A stretch of 45,750 nucleotides of DNA, taken from NCBI GenBank assembly GCA_014825775.1, contig MVAQ01000177.1, positions 1 to 45,750 of the forward strand, read 5' to 3'. The notes beneath the pieces were generated by a model. The model was not told the DNA's origin and did not search any database. It saw nothing but the letters and a program-made list of their open reading frames with translations. Each line of letters opens with the position of its first letter. Position 1 is the stretch's first letter. The position numbers were made by a program, and so were the translations under genes. This DNA is from Krasilnikovozyma curviuscula. Its lineage: Eukaryota; Basidiomycota; Tremellomycetes; Cystofilobasidiales; Mrakiaceae. Shown here one piece after another: positions 1-10,188 of this stretch.

Positions 1-498
1 GTGTACAATGAAGCCGAATGAGTTATCGTGGTATGACTGAACCGGATAGATAGAAATTTTTGGACTTTCTGTTCAATCGGAACCAAGCCAAACCAAACTT
101 GAAACTTCTTCAGAAGCAGTGCTGGCAAGGGCTTTGGGATTAAACAAGACGTAGTCCTAGAAAACGCAAGGAGTTAGACATTGTACTGAAAGTATCAAAG
201 CTACCAGAATGTCTTTCAACTTTGAGACGTTTTGGGTGTTTAAAGCAGACCAGGCGCGTCCTCGAGCTCATTCATGAGTCTGCGAGTGACTTCTGAAAGT
301 GGCGTCTTCGATAGCCAAGCACTCGAACGAAATGAATCTCCAGAAAAGAGAGGATAATGAAGTCAGATTCATCAGTAAAGACTGATTAGTGGACAAAGTA
401 TTGCGCGGTACGGCCGGGAAGCAATGCGATGTGAGATGGCCTTATTATTTCCCTTTCTTCGGTTTAATTCCAGCTCAAGATCCCTATCATTCTAACCT
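1..498. other. Intergenic, no gene seen
   Basis: No reading frame with an ATG and coherent protein-like content is visible here. It lies downstream of the minus-strand hydrolase, whose stop is at 499-501, so it should contain that gene's 3' untranslated region and polyadenylation signals. No clear repeat or RNA gene was seen. Confidence 0.5.
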
Positions 499-1609
499 TT
501 AAACTACGATTTCCTTCAATTCTTTGTCCGTCGAGACGTTTCCAGTAAGAGCAAGGCGGACGACCATGTCTGGCGAATCACGATGACTGGAACCAAGGCG
601 CAACAGCATTTGAATGAGCCAAATTGACAGTGGAGCTACAGGAATAGGGAATGTGAGAACGTACATTGAATGACCAGATCCGAGTGCGATTGCCACTTTG
701 GTCGTCTGTCGCTTAGACTTGAACGCCAGAGCATCCTCAACGGACACGCATGGGTCGTCTTCAGATCCGAGCAGAATGACTTCTAGGTTTTCTGCAGCTT
801 GTGGGACCAGTTCGGTGAATGACCAAGGGCCGTTGACCTGATAGGAAGAAACTCGCTGAATCAGCAACAAGCGCAATTGCAATGCGGGTTTGAGAAAAGG
901 GTGAGAAACGTCAACTCACCCTGAAAGTAGAGTGAATGCAGTCCAAAGAACACAACTTGGCACCGTACTCCTTCCACTTGGCGTCTTCAGTCTTCCACTT
1001 TGGGTTCTCTTCGAGATATCGTTCCTGGCTGGGAACGTTCTCAAGCTCGCCAGAGATAGCGACTCTGTAGGTTTCCCTGAGAGCATCTGACAGCTCCAAT
1101 GGAGGGTCTAGGAGGATGAGACGAGCAGAAGAGGCTAATTTAATAGATGGGAAGAGCAACGTGGTAATCGGTCCTCCTGCAGCACAATTCAAGCGATAAA
1201 AGTGCAAGGTAAGCAATGCTCCTCAAATAATCATAAAAATAAACAGATGGTTTATACCTAGACTGTGTGCAATCAACAGATCAATTGATCCGAGCTCAGC
1301 CAGAACGGGTTCAAGGTCCTTCGCGTAATTCGCCATTTCGTAGCTCGCCAGCCTGTTTCCATCAGCATGCCCGGCAAGAGCAGGAGCCACACAGTAGTAG
1401 CCTACACCAACGATCACAAAGTCGATGTTAGAAGCTGTCCCTCAACAGGTCTTCCTCGGAAACGGCGGCTACTCACCTGCAGCCACCAGCTGCTGAGCGA
1501 TGTACCAGTAGCAGGCAGGAGCAGAGCTAGCTCCGTGCAGCAAGAGAGCCTTCTTGGTCGCCTTGGAGGCGTCTCCCCATCTCACAGCTGGGTGCAAGGG
1601 ACTCGACAT
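499..1609 (-). CDS. Alpha/beta hydrolase-fold protein, 264 aa
   Basis: Five exons on the minus strand (1609-1477, 1401-1258, 1176-920, 837-665, 586-499) join in frame to 264 aa. The start is the ATG in MSSPLHPAVRWGD. Family hallmarks are an oxyanion-hole strand LLLHGAS near residue 23, a nucleophile elbow AHSLGG with Ser91, an acidic loop GSEDDP near 200, and a catalytic His in GSGHSIHRD near 235. The last intron (587-664) must be removed. Reading through it destroys the HSIHRDSP motif typical of the family, so unspliced ORF calls give a wrong C-terminus. The nucleophile context starts with Ala rather than the common Gly. No signal peptide, membrane segment or PTS1 is visible. Substrate is unknown; esterase, lipase or epoxide-hydrolase-like activity are all possible. 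The fold assignment is firm; the function is inferred only at superfamily level. Confidence 0.88.
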
Positions 1610-1963
1610 TGGGTCGGACGATGGCGTTGGATCGTGGCCAGTCGATCATGCAGCGCGTGCGGCCCAGGTCTGCTTATAAATGACTCTGCGTCGCCTAAAA
1701 TCGGATGCTTTGCGAGCTGGAGGGCTTCCATCTCTTGGAGAGCTAGATGGTATCCTGGCAAGGTGCTGGTCTTTAGCGTCGTGGGTTGGTAAGCAAAGAA
1801 ATCAAATCGAAGCAGGCGTCCGGAGGACAAGCCTCACGGTAAACACGACGAGTCTGAACGATACGACATGATAATCTGATACGTACATCACCGCATACAA
1901 AAGACATAAAACCATTAGACCAAGATAGAAGAGAACGAGAACTAGACAAGAGCAGCAGCGTCC
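1610..1963. other. Short intergenic spacer (promoter/3' end)
   Basis: This 354-bp gap separates two genes on the same strand. It must hold the 3' end of the hemerythrin-domain gene and the promoter of the hydrolase. The open frames visible here have no splice-supported continuation. Confidence 0.5.
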
Positions 1964-4083
1964 TCATCTCGACCTACTCCAGACCTTCATCCTGTTGGGG
2001 TATCTCCCGTACTTCCAGCTCCCCTTATTCTTGGCCCCCAAGATTAACGGGATCCATATCCTTCTCTGTATCATTGTCAGACTTGGCCAGTCCATGTGCG
2101 GCGCAACGTTGACGAGCAGGCAAGGGAGCGCGTCGACGTTTCGTTTCGCATCCTTCGCTACCTCCTTCTCCAGTATCTGGCCCTGACGCTCGAGGTCCTC
2201 GAGGCTGAAGGCCTCCCGTAGGAGGTCCGGTGAAAGGGTATCGAGTTCGTCAGCGAAGTGGTTAGCCAGTGTGAGAGCGAACGCAGCCATGAGCTCTAGC
2301 ACCTAGTTTCGATAAACGGAACAGATGGGAAGAGCGTTAGCGAATTTGGCATCGTAAACCAATAGTTCTAACTAGTTTACCTTCGCTGCCGAGTAACCCA
2401 TGGTGTTGGCATTACACGCCTTGAAATAGAATTTGAGTGCTCGAAGTCCTTCGTCGAACGCAGCATGCTGCTCGAGGTTGCTAGATTCATGAAAACATCG
2501 TCAGTCGCTGCCTTACGAGACGTCAGTAGCACTTTGTCGCTCACCCTTGCATGTTGATACGTGACGATAACAGTGGGAAATAGTATTCCTCCTCAATATC
2601 GTGGTGCGTCTCGATGGCGTGGACAACGGCTTCGCCGTATTTGCAGAAGGCTAGGACGTCGCCCTCACAATTGTCGGCGTAGTCACAGACACCCTCTAGA
2701 CCCTGCAAAGAACAATGGAGAAGAGAGTTTAGAAGCACTGAATGGTTTAAATCCTGATGTGAAAACTCACGAGCCATCCAGCCAAGTGCATGTGCGCCTT
2801 TATAGCCAGACAACAAATGCGACAGTCAGTGAGGTTTGCAGAGAACTACGTCACTCTGACTCACCATATTCCATCTAGGGAGCCAGTAAGGATCCACAGG
2901 ACGCTGCGGAGTTGCGTGATAAGCGAACGCATCAACCGCAACAACGATCGAAGGATCCGCCAGCAGACCAAATCGTTTCCTATCAAATCAACTACCGTCG
3001 GGAACCGTTTTCGATCGGTGCGGGGGAAATCAGGACTTACGGGGTGTACGATGAGACGGTGTCAGGTGTCAGGACGATTGGTGTCAACCTCTGCAAATGG
3101 GTAGTAGTCAGCAAGAAGATGTTGAAAGATATTTGGAGCGGAAAGCTCGCACCTTGATTGATGAAGTAGTGCTACCTCTCGTGCTCAATCTACTCGGGCT
3201 AGAGATTAAACTCTTGGACAGCTTGGCTCTCAGAGATCCACCACCGGTGAGCGTGTTTGGCCTTGATGTTGAAGGTGTCAAGAGCGTTGAAGACCTACTC
3301 GGGATCTGTTGGACCGGAACCTCGAGAGGAGCGGTGATGGCCGCATGGATTTTAGTTGGAGTGGACTGAGTGACAGATCGAGGGCGAGAAATACTGGTCT
3401 GACTTGTGTTTCTGGCGATTTCAGATTCGTTGATGGAGTTGACGGTGGAGAGCGACGCCGGTGGGCGAGGAAAGATGAAGCTGCTGGGGGTCTGTGCGAC
3501 CGCTTCTTCAGGGTGAGCAGGGTGATGAGCTGATGGAATTACTGTGGGACTTCTGAGGAGGGTTTGGTCACGAGCGGTTGGCTTTGGGGGTGTCCCAACG
3601 TGAGGTTTTCGAGGCTTCGTGCTGCTGTGATGGTTGTGGGACAAGTGAGAAGGTGAATCGGGTTCGGCTGAGGTGACTGACGCTGCATCGAGGTTCCTGA
3701 CAAAATCGTCGCTGGGTGCCAAAGAAAGTGAGTGAGAACTCTTTAGCCAAGTAAAGGCGAGTACAGAAAAGACCCGGCACATACCTCGTTCGCAGAGACG
3801 AAGACGGGGTTGGTGAGACCGCTCTTGAGGACGGTGGACTTGGTGAATTACTCACATCTGCATCTGCAGTAAAAGTGCGGCTCATTGCTGATTTCGTCGG
3901 GCTGAGCTGATCTACGAACTTGTGTTGAAACTTGGCATCATAATGACCATTTTGAAGGAGATGCTCTGCGGGCTTTCCGACTCCAAAGGAGTTGATGGAA
4001 GGAGTCCGTTCTTGGGTAGAGAAGAAGGAGGTGGGCGATTCTTCCCGGCTGATGACAATAATTTCTGTGTGAGTTTCAGCCAT
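1964..4083 (-). CDS. Disordered protein with C-terminal hemerythrin-like domain, 548 aa
   Basis: Eight exons on the minus strand keep frame: 4083-3785, 3711-3153, 3090-3041, 2979-2865, 2797-2771, 2702-2545, 2480-2381 and 2302-1964. Residues 1-286 are low-complexity and rich in Ser, Pro, Thr and Arg, with many SP/TP sites. Residues 287-342 form a linker ending in DPYWLPRWNM. Residues about 343-500 resemble a hemerythrin/HHE four-helix bundle with candidate iron ligands in order: AHMHLAGW, ETHHDIEEEYYFP, EQHAAFDEGL and LANHFADELDTL. Fungal HHE proteins are usually about 200-250 aa without the long N-half, so this is an unusual fusion. Exon 5 is only 27 bp and supplies the first helix. No in-frame ATG lies in the exon before the domain, which argues against a separate downstream gene. 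Role (oxygen, NO or iron sensing, or redox) is inferred from the family only. Confidence 0.78.
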
Positions 4084-5544
4084 GGCGACGAGACGAGAGA
4101 CGAGTGGGATATGGTGAAAAGCGCTTACCGTGATGATCTACCTTCCAGATATATGAAAAATTGCCAGGCGGACGGCGAATCACCCCTCATCCTCTTTCTC
4201 CATCTTCGGGAAGGTTGAGAGTCAAGAAGGAGTAGGAAGAGAAGCGAGGAGGCCGCCACTCCGCGAGCTTCCGGCCGTTCGCCTGAAGGCAAGGCGCACG
4301 GGAAATCGCGACAGGATGTGCAGGCCCCCTTCTCTTTCGACACTCAGCTCGACCCTGGAATCTCCTCCAGTCAATAGGGGCCAGCAAAAAGCGGTGGATT
4401 TTGGGGGATACAACTCGTTTCAACGAAGCTGGAGCTGCGACGTCCAGAGACAGCGTGAATAGACTGGAACAGCAGCCTCCTGTGGCTGTTCAAAATTAAG
4501 AGACCAAGTCCTATGGGAAAAATAGTGAGTTCAAGACGAAAAAAAAAACATGATTGAAAGCATTCTCTGTCCACAGGACGAACCCAATAAAGGACGGGTA
4601 GGTGCGGCGCAGGCTCAACACCTAGCTAGTTGGAGGGACCGGGTGCCCACTGCGTTCAGTCCTTATATGTCGCTGAACAAAGAGAAAAACACAAGTTGGT
4701 TTCTTGATTGAACAGCGTCTTTCGGTATTTGCTATTGGAGGACACAGCCTAAATGCGTCTTCACAAGATGCGTACATCTCTGTTTTACCCAGCTCTACTG
4801 ATTTGGAGTTTTGTTGTTTTGCGCCAGAATTAAGCCGAGAACCGACAACAGAAAAAAAAATCACATCGAAAAGTCATCTACGCAGTGAGTGATGGGGCCG
4901 TTTACGGAGCCTATATTGAGGTGTGTCTAGTGAGAAGTAAGATTTGAACTGAGTCTGATTATATATTCAAACCAGCTCTCCCTAGTTCATCAAGATCTCG
5001 ACTCTTTTGAACTTCTCATCCGAAATGGTATAGGATTGCTGGAGACGCTCATCCTATTGACTAGTACTGATGTGCTGGATAACTCCGCGAGCGGCAGAAG
5101 TTGATGCCATGTAAACTCGAGAATCAAGGAATCATCTTTTTGTCCAACGAAATCATCCTTCTTCAATCCAGTGTGTTGACCAACGACTCACATCCTGCAC
5201 AAATTATCAGCCCTTAACCCTGACTTCGTGTCACCAAAGTAAAGATCTCCAGCAGGGACGCAGCTTGTTTTCAGCCTATGGTCAGCAGAATAGTGTGTGG
5301 GAGGAAGGAGAATCCCGGCGTGGGAACGGGAAAGATACATGGAGGCTGGAAAGGCCTTGGTGTTGGTGTAGAAGACCAGAGAACATGATGACGGTCGTAT
5401 GTTGTGGAACGACGCAGCATACACGCGATCTTCCTCGGACCTACGTCTAGGAATCGGAAAAGTGAAGAATGTTAGTACCAAGCATCGGAAGGGCATTGGA
5501 CACAGGCGATATCTCACAAAATACACCAGCTCAGAAGGGAAGGC
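4084..5544. other. 1.46-kb intergenic region with unresolved open frames
   Basis: This gap holds the promoter of the hemerythrin-domain gene and the 3' end of the repeat-protein gene. A GTAAGC donor-like site lies about 40 bp upstream of the ATG at 4083, so a 5' leader intron or an upstream start is possible. On the minus strand, about 5440 down to 4990 reads as two protein-like stretches in one frame split by a TGA at about 5188. The upstream stretch is bounded by a CTAG acceptor near 5447 and a GTGAGT donor near 5190. I cannot assemble a gene from it. It may be a 3' alternative exon of the neighbour, a decayed gene or chance. Confidence 0.35.
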
Positions 5545-8104
5545 TCAACGATTCGACAAAAGTTTGACTGGAATAATAGACGCGGACTCGTCCTCCCGTT
5601 GATAGAGATTATCTTCTATGTCATCAACGCCATCAGACTGCTCCTCCTCATCCTTCCTTCTTGTGGTTTTCTCTTCCTCCGTTGGGTCACCCTCGCGAAA
5701 GAGTCTAATCCTTGACAGGGCCGATAGAGAGCTGTAAGACTGGGTCGATAGTGGTGAGTGGGGACGGAGGATGACACTGAGACCAATAGAAACGTTGGGA
5801 TCGGGTTGCTCTGAAACTTGGGGGACATTCTGAAGCGGAGATGAAGACTGTTCGTAAGCTGGTGCTCGTAACGAAGCAGGTATGGCTTTCAAAGGGTGTG
5901 GTTTCAATGCTGCGTCGTTGGATCTTGTTGACAATGAATTGATGGCTTTTGCAAAACTTAGCCAGGGTATCTTGATTCTTGCCAGAATAGTCCAAGGATC
6001 TGTGAACGACGGTACCCAATTGCTTGGAAGTGAAGCGATTTTAACCTTGGCTAGATGCAATCTTTAGAAAGGATCGAATCAGTGCCGTAAGAACGACCTC
6101 TGGCTGGGTAAACTCACATTGAATTGATCTGACGACGGTTTAAAGGCTTTTCAGAATCATTCGTGGTCTCGTTCTGCTCGAGAATGATCTTGTGAATATC
6201 CTTGAGTAAAGTTCTCAGAGGAAGGATTGCTGAAAAGATCTGGTGAATCGGTGATGCTGCATCCATGTTTTTTGGTTCGAAACCAGGTGCGTAGCCGTAG
6301 CTATTCATCAGTTTGTAAAGCCTTTTAAGTGCCAATCGTCTTTGTTTGATGCTGTTGGTATCCAAAAGAAGATCTTTAAAATCTTGAATCCAGAGATCCA
6401 GTGGAATCAAGGCCACCCGTGCTTCGACTTTAGCAAGCATATGAGGATAGGCCATGTTATCATTGAGCAACTCTCCTTTGACGCTGAGGTAGACGCTGCG
6501 GAACTCCTTTGACTTGACCGTCATGCTAAGGTCGTTGCTGAGGAGTATTTGAAAGCGGGCCCTGAGAAAAGGTGAAGCTGGGCTGTGAAAGGGTAAGTAA
6601 GCTGTGCAATCAGCTTGAGGCTCAAGTCAACCACTTACAATTCTCTGGGTAAGAGGGTGTAATCTTCCCGCTCCCGTGCAACTTCAATCGCAACTTGAAG
6701 AATTGGATGGATTGCAGCTCCTCCATCAAGATCTTGAGTAGGTTCTTCACCCACTCTATAGAGTTTGAACAGTTGAGACACGACATCCTCACTAACATCT
6801 CGCATTTGTGACCTTTGCTCAGAATACTCCTCGAACACCTTCTTCCAACGCTCACTGCTAAAATGATCCAACATATTCTGTTCAATCTTGACAAAATCTT
6901 CGTGAAGCTTGGGATTTCGGGCAATGTCTGCCAGGTGTGGGAAACACGCGACCTTCAAGTGGAGGTAATAATGAGGATGTTGGGTCAGAGGGAATGACAA
7001 CGCAAGGTCTGATATGTAAGACAGGTTGTGATGAAAAGAGTCGATGAAGAACGGCGTTCTCAAGTCTAGCAAAAGATGACATCTTTGTTAATATGCTGCC
7101 AATGTCATACCACAAAGGAGCTCAACTTACCAAAGGGAGATTGGCCATCTCCAGCCAGACCCGATGCTGTCATTATTCTTTTTTCCCTTCTTAAGGGCCT
7201 ATGATATTCCCCCTCTATCCGAACCTTTTTCCTCCATAAGCGAAATTTTTTCCTGGATTCAGCCGTCGGGAAGAGTTGCCTCCTTGTACGTTCCTCCGCT
7301 TTTGCATCTTCCTTCATCTTAGCTAACTGCGGCCTTAGTTGGTCTATCTGAACCCTTGATGGAAGAACAGCTGCTAAAATGTCGTGAATAGGTGAAGATC
7401 TGTCGATGTCTTTTGGGTGTTGACCAGGAGCGTATCCGTATCGATTCATTGTATTCCGCCACATCACCATTATTTCTTGGTTTCCCTCCGTAAAGCTGTC
7501 TTCCAAGTCCTGAATCCATACTCCAAGTGGAACCAGAGCAGCTTTTGCCTCAACTGCAGTCATCAGTTCAGGATGAGGAGGATTGGGAAGGTACTTGAAC
7601 ATCTTCCTCTTTGTAGAGAGGTACCAAAGACGAAACTTCTTGGAAGTGATATCAAATTGAGGATCCTCGCTGAGAAGTGTCTCCAAGTTCTTCTGAAGGT
7701 TCCGACGGCTACAACATCAAGATGCATCAGAAATTTTGGCATCAAGAGCTTTAAACGGGAACAGCTCACACTTCTGGAGCTGAAACATTAGAAGGCACTG
7801 GTTCAGCAATTGCTTTTACGACGCTAGACTTCTTAGTAGAGTCATTTGAAGTGGGCTTGAAGTACGGAACGGTCGTGGCTGTCAAGCACAAGCGTTGTGT
7901 TTAATAAAATCTCACACTGTCCTATCCAATCTTTGAAGACTCACTCATGGAACGCCAGTTTCCAGTTCTAATGTGATCAGATAGTTTGTCGGAGTGAAGA
8001 ACCTGGGATTTGAATGTTACGCTGTTGCAAGGACGAGGTCCTGCTGCCCGCTGAAGGAGAGGTGAACTGATCGATATGAAGATTCTACATCTTGCTGAAG
8101 TCAT
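5545..8104 (-). CDS. Unrecognised 744-aa protein with internal repeats, possible mitochondrial presequence
   Basis: Six exons (8104-7945, 7878-7770, 7708-7131, 7065-6639, 6561-6118, 6061-5545) join in frame to 744 aa; introns are 56-77 nt. I recognise no family. Two units are clearly homologous: residues about 95-205 and 425-555 share a segment like VEAKAALVPLGVWIQDLED, then YGYAPG...(D/N)(I/M)D..SPIH.I..A(V/I)LP.R. A weaker third unit sits between them (about 283-410, with HPHYYLHLKVACFPHL and AAIHPILQVA). A truncated fourth follows at about 573-600 (LAKVKIASLPSNWVPSFTD). The C-terminal 130 residues are acidic and disordered. The N-terminus (MTSARCRIF, then Ser/Arg-rich) could be a mitochondrial presequence. 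An alternative upstream exon starting at 8322 can splice in frame (donor GTGAGT, acceptor TTCAG), adding a short hydrophobic stretch MVVPIVLLAV. The true start is therefore uncertain. Confidence 0.75.
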
Positions 8105-8322
8105 GAACTAACACAAAATATAGCGTTATTATTCCAAAAGTAGAAGATGAGCTCTGGAAGCTGAAAGCAGATTGCGAAGACGAAGGAAGACAACCTGGCA
8201 TATTGCAAAGAGGTAGACTCACCAGTGCTGACAGCCAGTAGAACTATCGGTACGACCATATATCTACTTGTAGTAGACTCAAAACCTGCTTTGTAACCAG
8301 CTCCAGCTCTCGTCCTTCTCAC

Positions 8323-9062
8323 TTTATCAACAGAGGAAAGGGAGACGGAGTGGGTGCCCAGCGAAGGGACTGCTGACCAGTCAATATGACTCTAGAGCAA
8401 CAAATGCCTGGCAGTGCAGAACACAAAGCGCTGGCTTTGATTGATCTGTCTGGGAGTAGGATGGGTACCTTCAGGAAGACGAGTTGAGCGTTTGGGTGAA
8501 GCAGGCGAACTCCTCAAGCGTGCGACTGTTGCTTGCGAAAACAAGCCCTTCATTCTGATTGCTGATTATTTATTGAGAAGCAGATCATACTATATTGAAG
8601 AATCTACAGAAGATAGATTGATGCTATTTCTAAGGGAATTTAGCAAGGAAAGCCTTCAAGCCTCACCCGCGCGCAAAACCCAGTTCTCCATCATTACACT
8701 TGTGATATTGTTAGTTGAAAGTAGATCTGATATAGAAAGGCAGTAGTCTGAAAGTCAAATCAATGAAGAGGAAAGGGACCTGATGGAAATATCCTGTCGT
8801 GTCCCATCAATTCCACAGTACTCGAACATAACAAAAGAGTTAGCTGCCAGGATTGCTTGCTCAGCGAGGTTTACACTTTCTTCGAGCATTGATCATTAAA
8901 CTCTAGAAAAGTTGTTTTCGTCCGAATTCTTAGATGTGGAGCGGTTCCGCCAGGTGAGTCAAGCAAAATGCAGCCGCGTGGAATGCCATTCCCAGTCCCT
9001 TGGCTGCTCCCGTCCTGCCTCGAGGTTGCTTCGAACCAGAATCTGAGATTAAACAGCAGGAA
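8323..9062. promoter_or_regulatory. Divergent promoter region with probable 5' leader intron of the GNAT gene
   Basis: This interval separates the minus-strand repeat-protein gene from the plus-strand GNAT gene, so it should drive both. A strong donor (GCCAG|GTGAGTC) at about 8953 and an acceptor (ACAGCAG) ending at about 9059, just before the GNAT ATG, suggest an intron in the 5' leader. A plus-strand open frame at about 8441-8746 has no ATG at its start and no convincing splice partners; I do not call it a gene. Confidence 0.4.
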
Positions 9063-10064
9063 ATGTCTTCAATAGTCGAGCTCGTGGCCTTTGATCCTAC
9101 ATCAGAAATAGAGATCCAGGAGCTGGTAAGACAGAGGAAGGTGAGTATCTAGCTTCTTTCTCTTGCTGTAGACAATTGTTGTCCCTGACAAACTCGAACG
9201 ACATCTTCAGCTCTGTGGGTGGGACATTGAAAAGGTTCCTAGGTGGCTCGAGACCATCAAAGCTGGCACCAAGTATCTGTACTGGATCTATCCAACGCCA
9301 GACGCGAACTGGCTGGAATTACCTGAAAGCGAGCAGATTCCTTATACAGTGGATATGTCTGAGAAAATCAGCGACAATTGGAAAGGTATGAAGCCACTGG
9401 GTCACGTTGGTTTGGTAAGACCATTTCTTATCAGCACTGTAGCATTTCACGTATTAATCGTCCTGTTTCAACAGGACTGGATCGACCCTTTCAACGACCC
9501 GGAGATAGGAAATAGGGAAGAGGGTAAAATAAGCTTGAAATCTTTCTTCATCCTCCGTTCCCAGCAGGGAAAACGATTAGGAAGGTGTGTTTACTGTCGT
9601 CGCAACTACATACCGCATTTGCCAACGGGTTGTCTAACTCATATCTATACCTCTCCAGTTTGGTACTCAAAGAACTGGAGCTCGTAGCCAAATCACCCCC
9701 TATCAACGCTAAACAAATGACCCTCACCACCATCGCGTCGTCACAGATGAAAGATCCGGCGTGGTGGGACTTTTTGGGCATCCCAATGAACCCCACAGAC
9801 CGAGATAATGAGGTAAATACACCTTATATTCTCGAAGTAATCTTGTTAGACTGACCATCGGTTCATATTTTACGATACAGCAATGGTACGCCAAGAAAGG
9901 GTACGAATCTTTCAAGTACCTGAAGCGTGTTACGTGGAAAGGTAAGGACGGAACTGATGGTTGGATTATAGATGCGGTCAGTTCATGTTTAAATTCTTCA
10001 GTCCATTGCTTCAATGATCGACTGAATCCGAACCGACTTTCAGGTGATGCGCAAAGACCTGTAG
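9063..10064 (+). CDS. GNAT-family N-acetyltransferase, 220 aa
   Basis: Six exons (9063-9140, 9211-9414, 9475-9584, 9659-9812, 9881-9976, 10044-10064) encode 220 aa. Intron 1 could end at a nearer AG, giving a 31-nt intron. The 70-nt choice is preferred because the joined RQRKLCGWD matches the pattern of fungal GNAT N-termini and fits local intron sizes. The core GNAT elements are KPLGHVGLDW (beta strand before motif A), ISLKSFFIL, then the acetyl-CoA loop QQGKRLGS near residue 125. The C-terminal motif-B region is QWYAKKGYESFKYLKR, containing the usual Y..GF-like element as KGYESF. Substrate is unknown. The last exon encodes only VMRKDL and stop. The gene converges on PEX5 with 124 bp between stops. 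Confidence 0.85.
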
Positions 10065-10188
10065 TCAAGTTCAATGATTGTATTCCTGTGTACAGTTTTT
10101 TTTTTTCACATAATCCATAAAGATCCTTGTATCTTCACCACAGTGTGGTAATAATACAATATAACATATCATGTTCATTCAATGAGAC

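Noticed and set aside
8441..8746. 102-codon plus-strand frame in the divergent promoter
   Set aside because: Begins at TTG; an upstream ATG frame stops after 33 codons, and no intron joins them.
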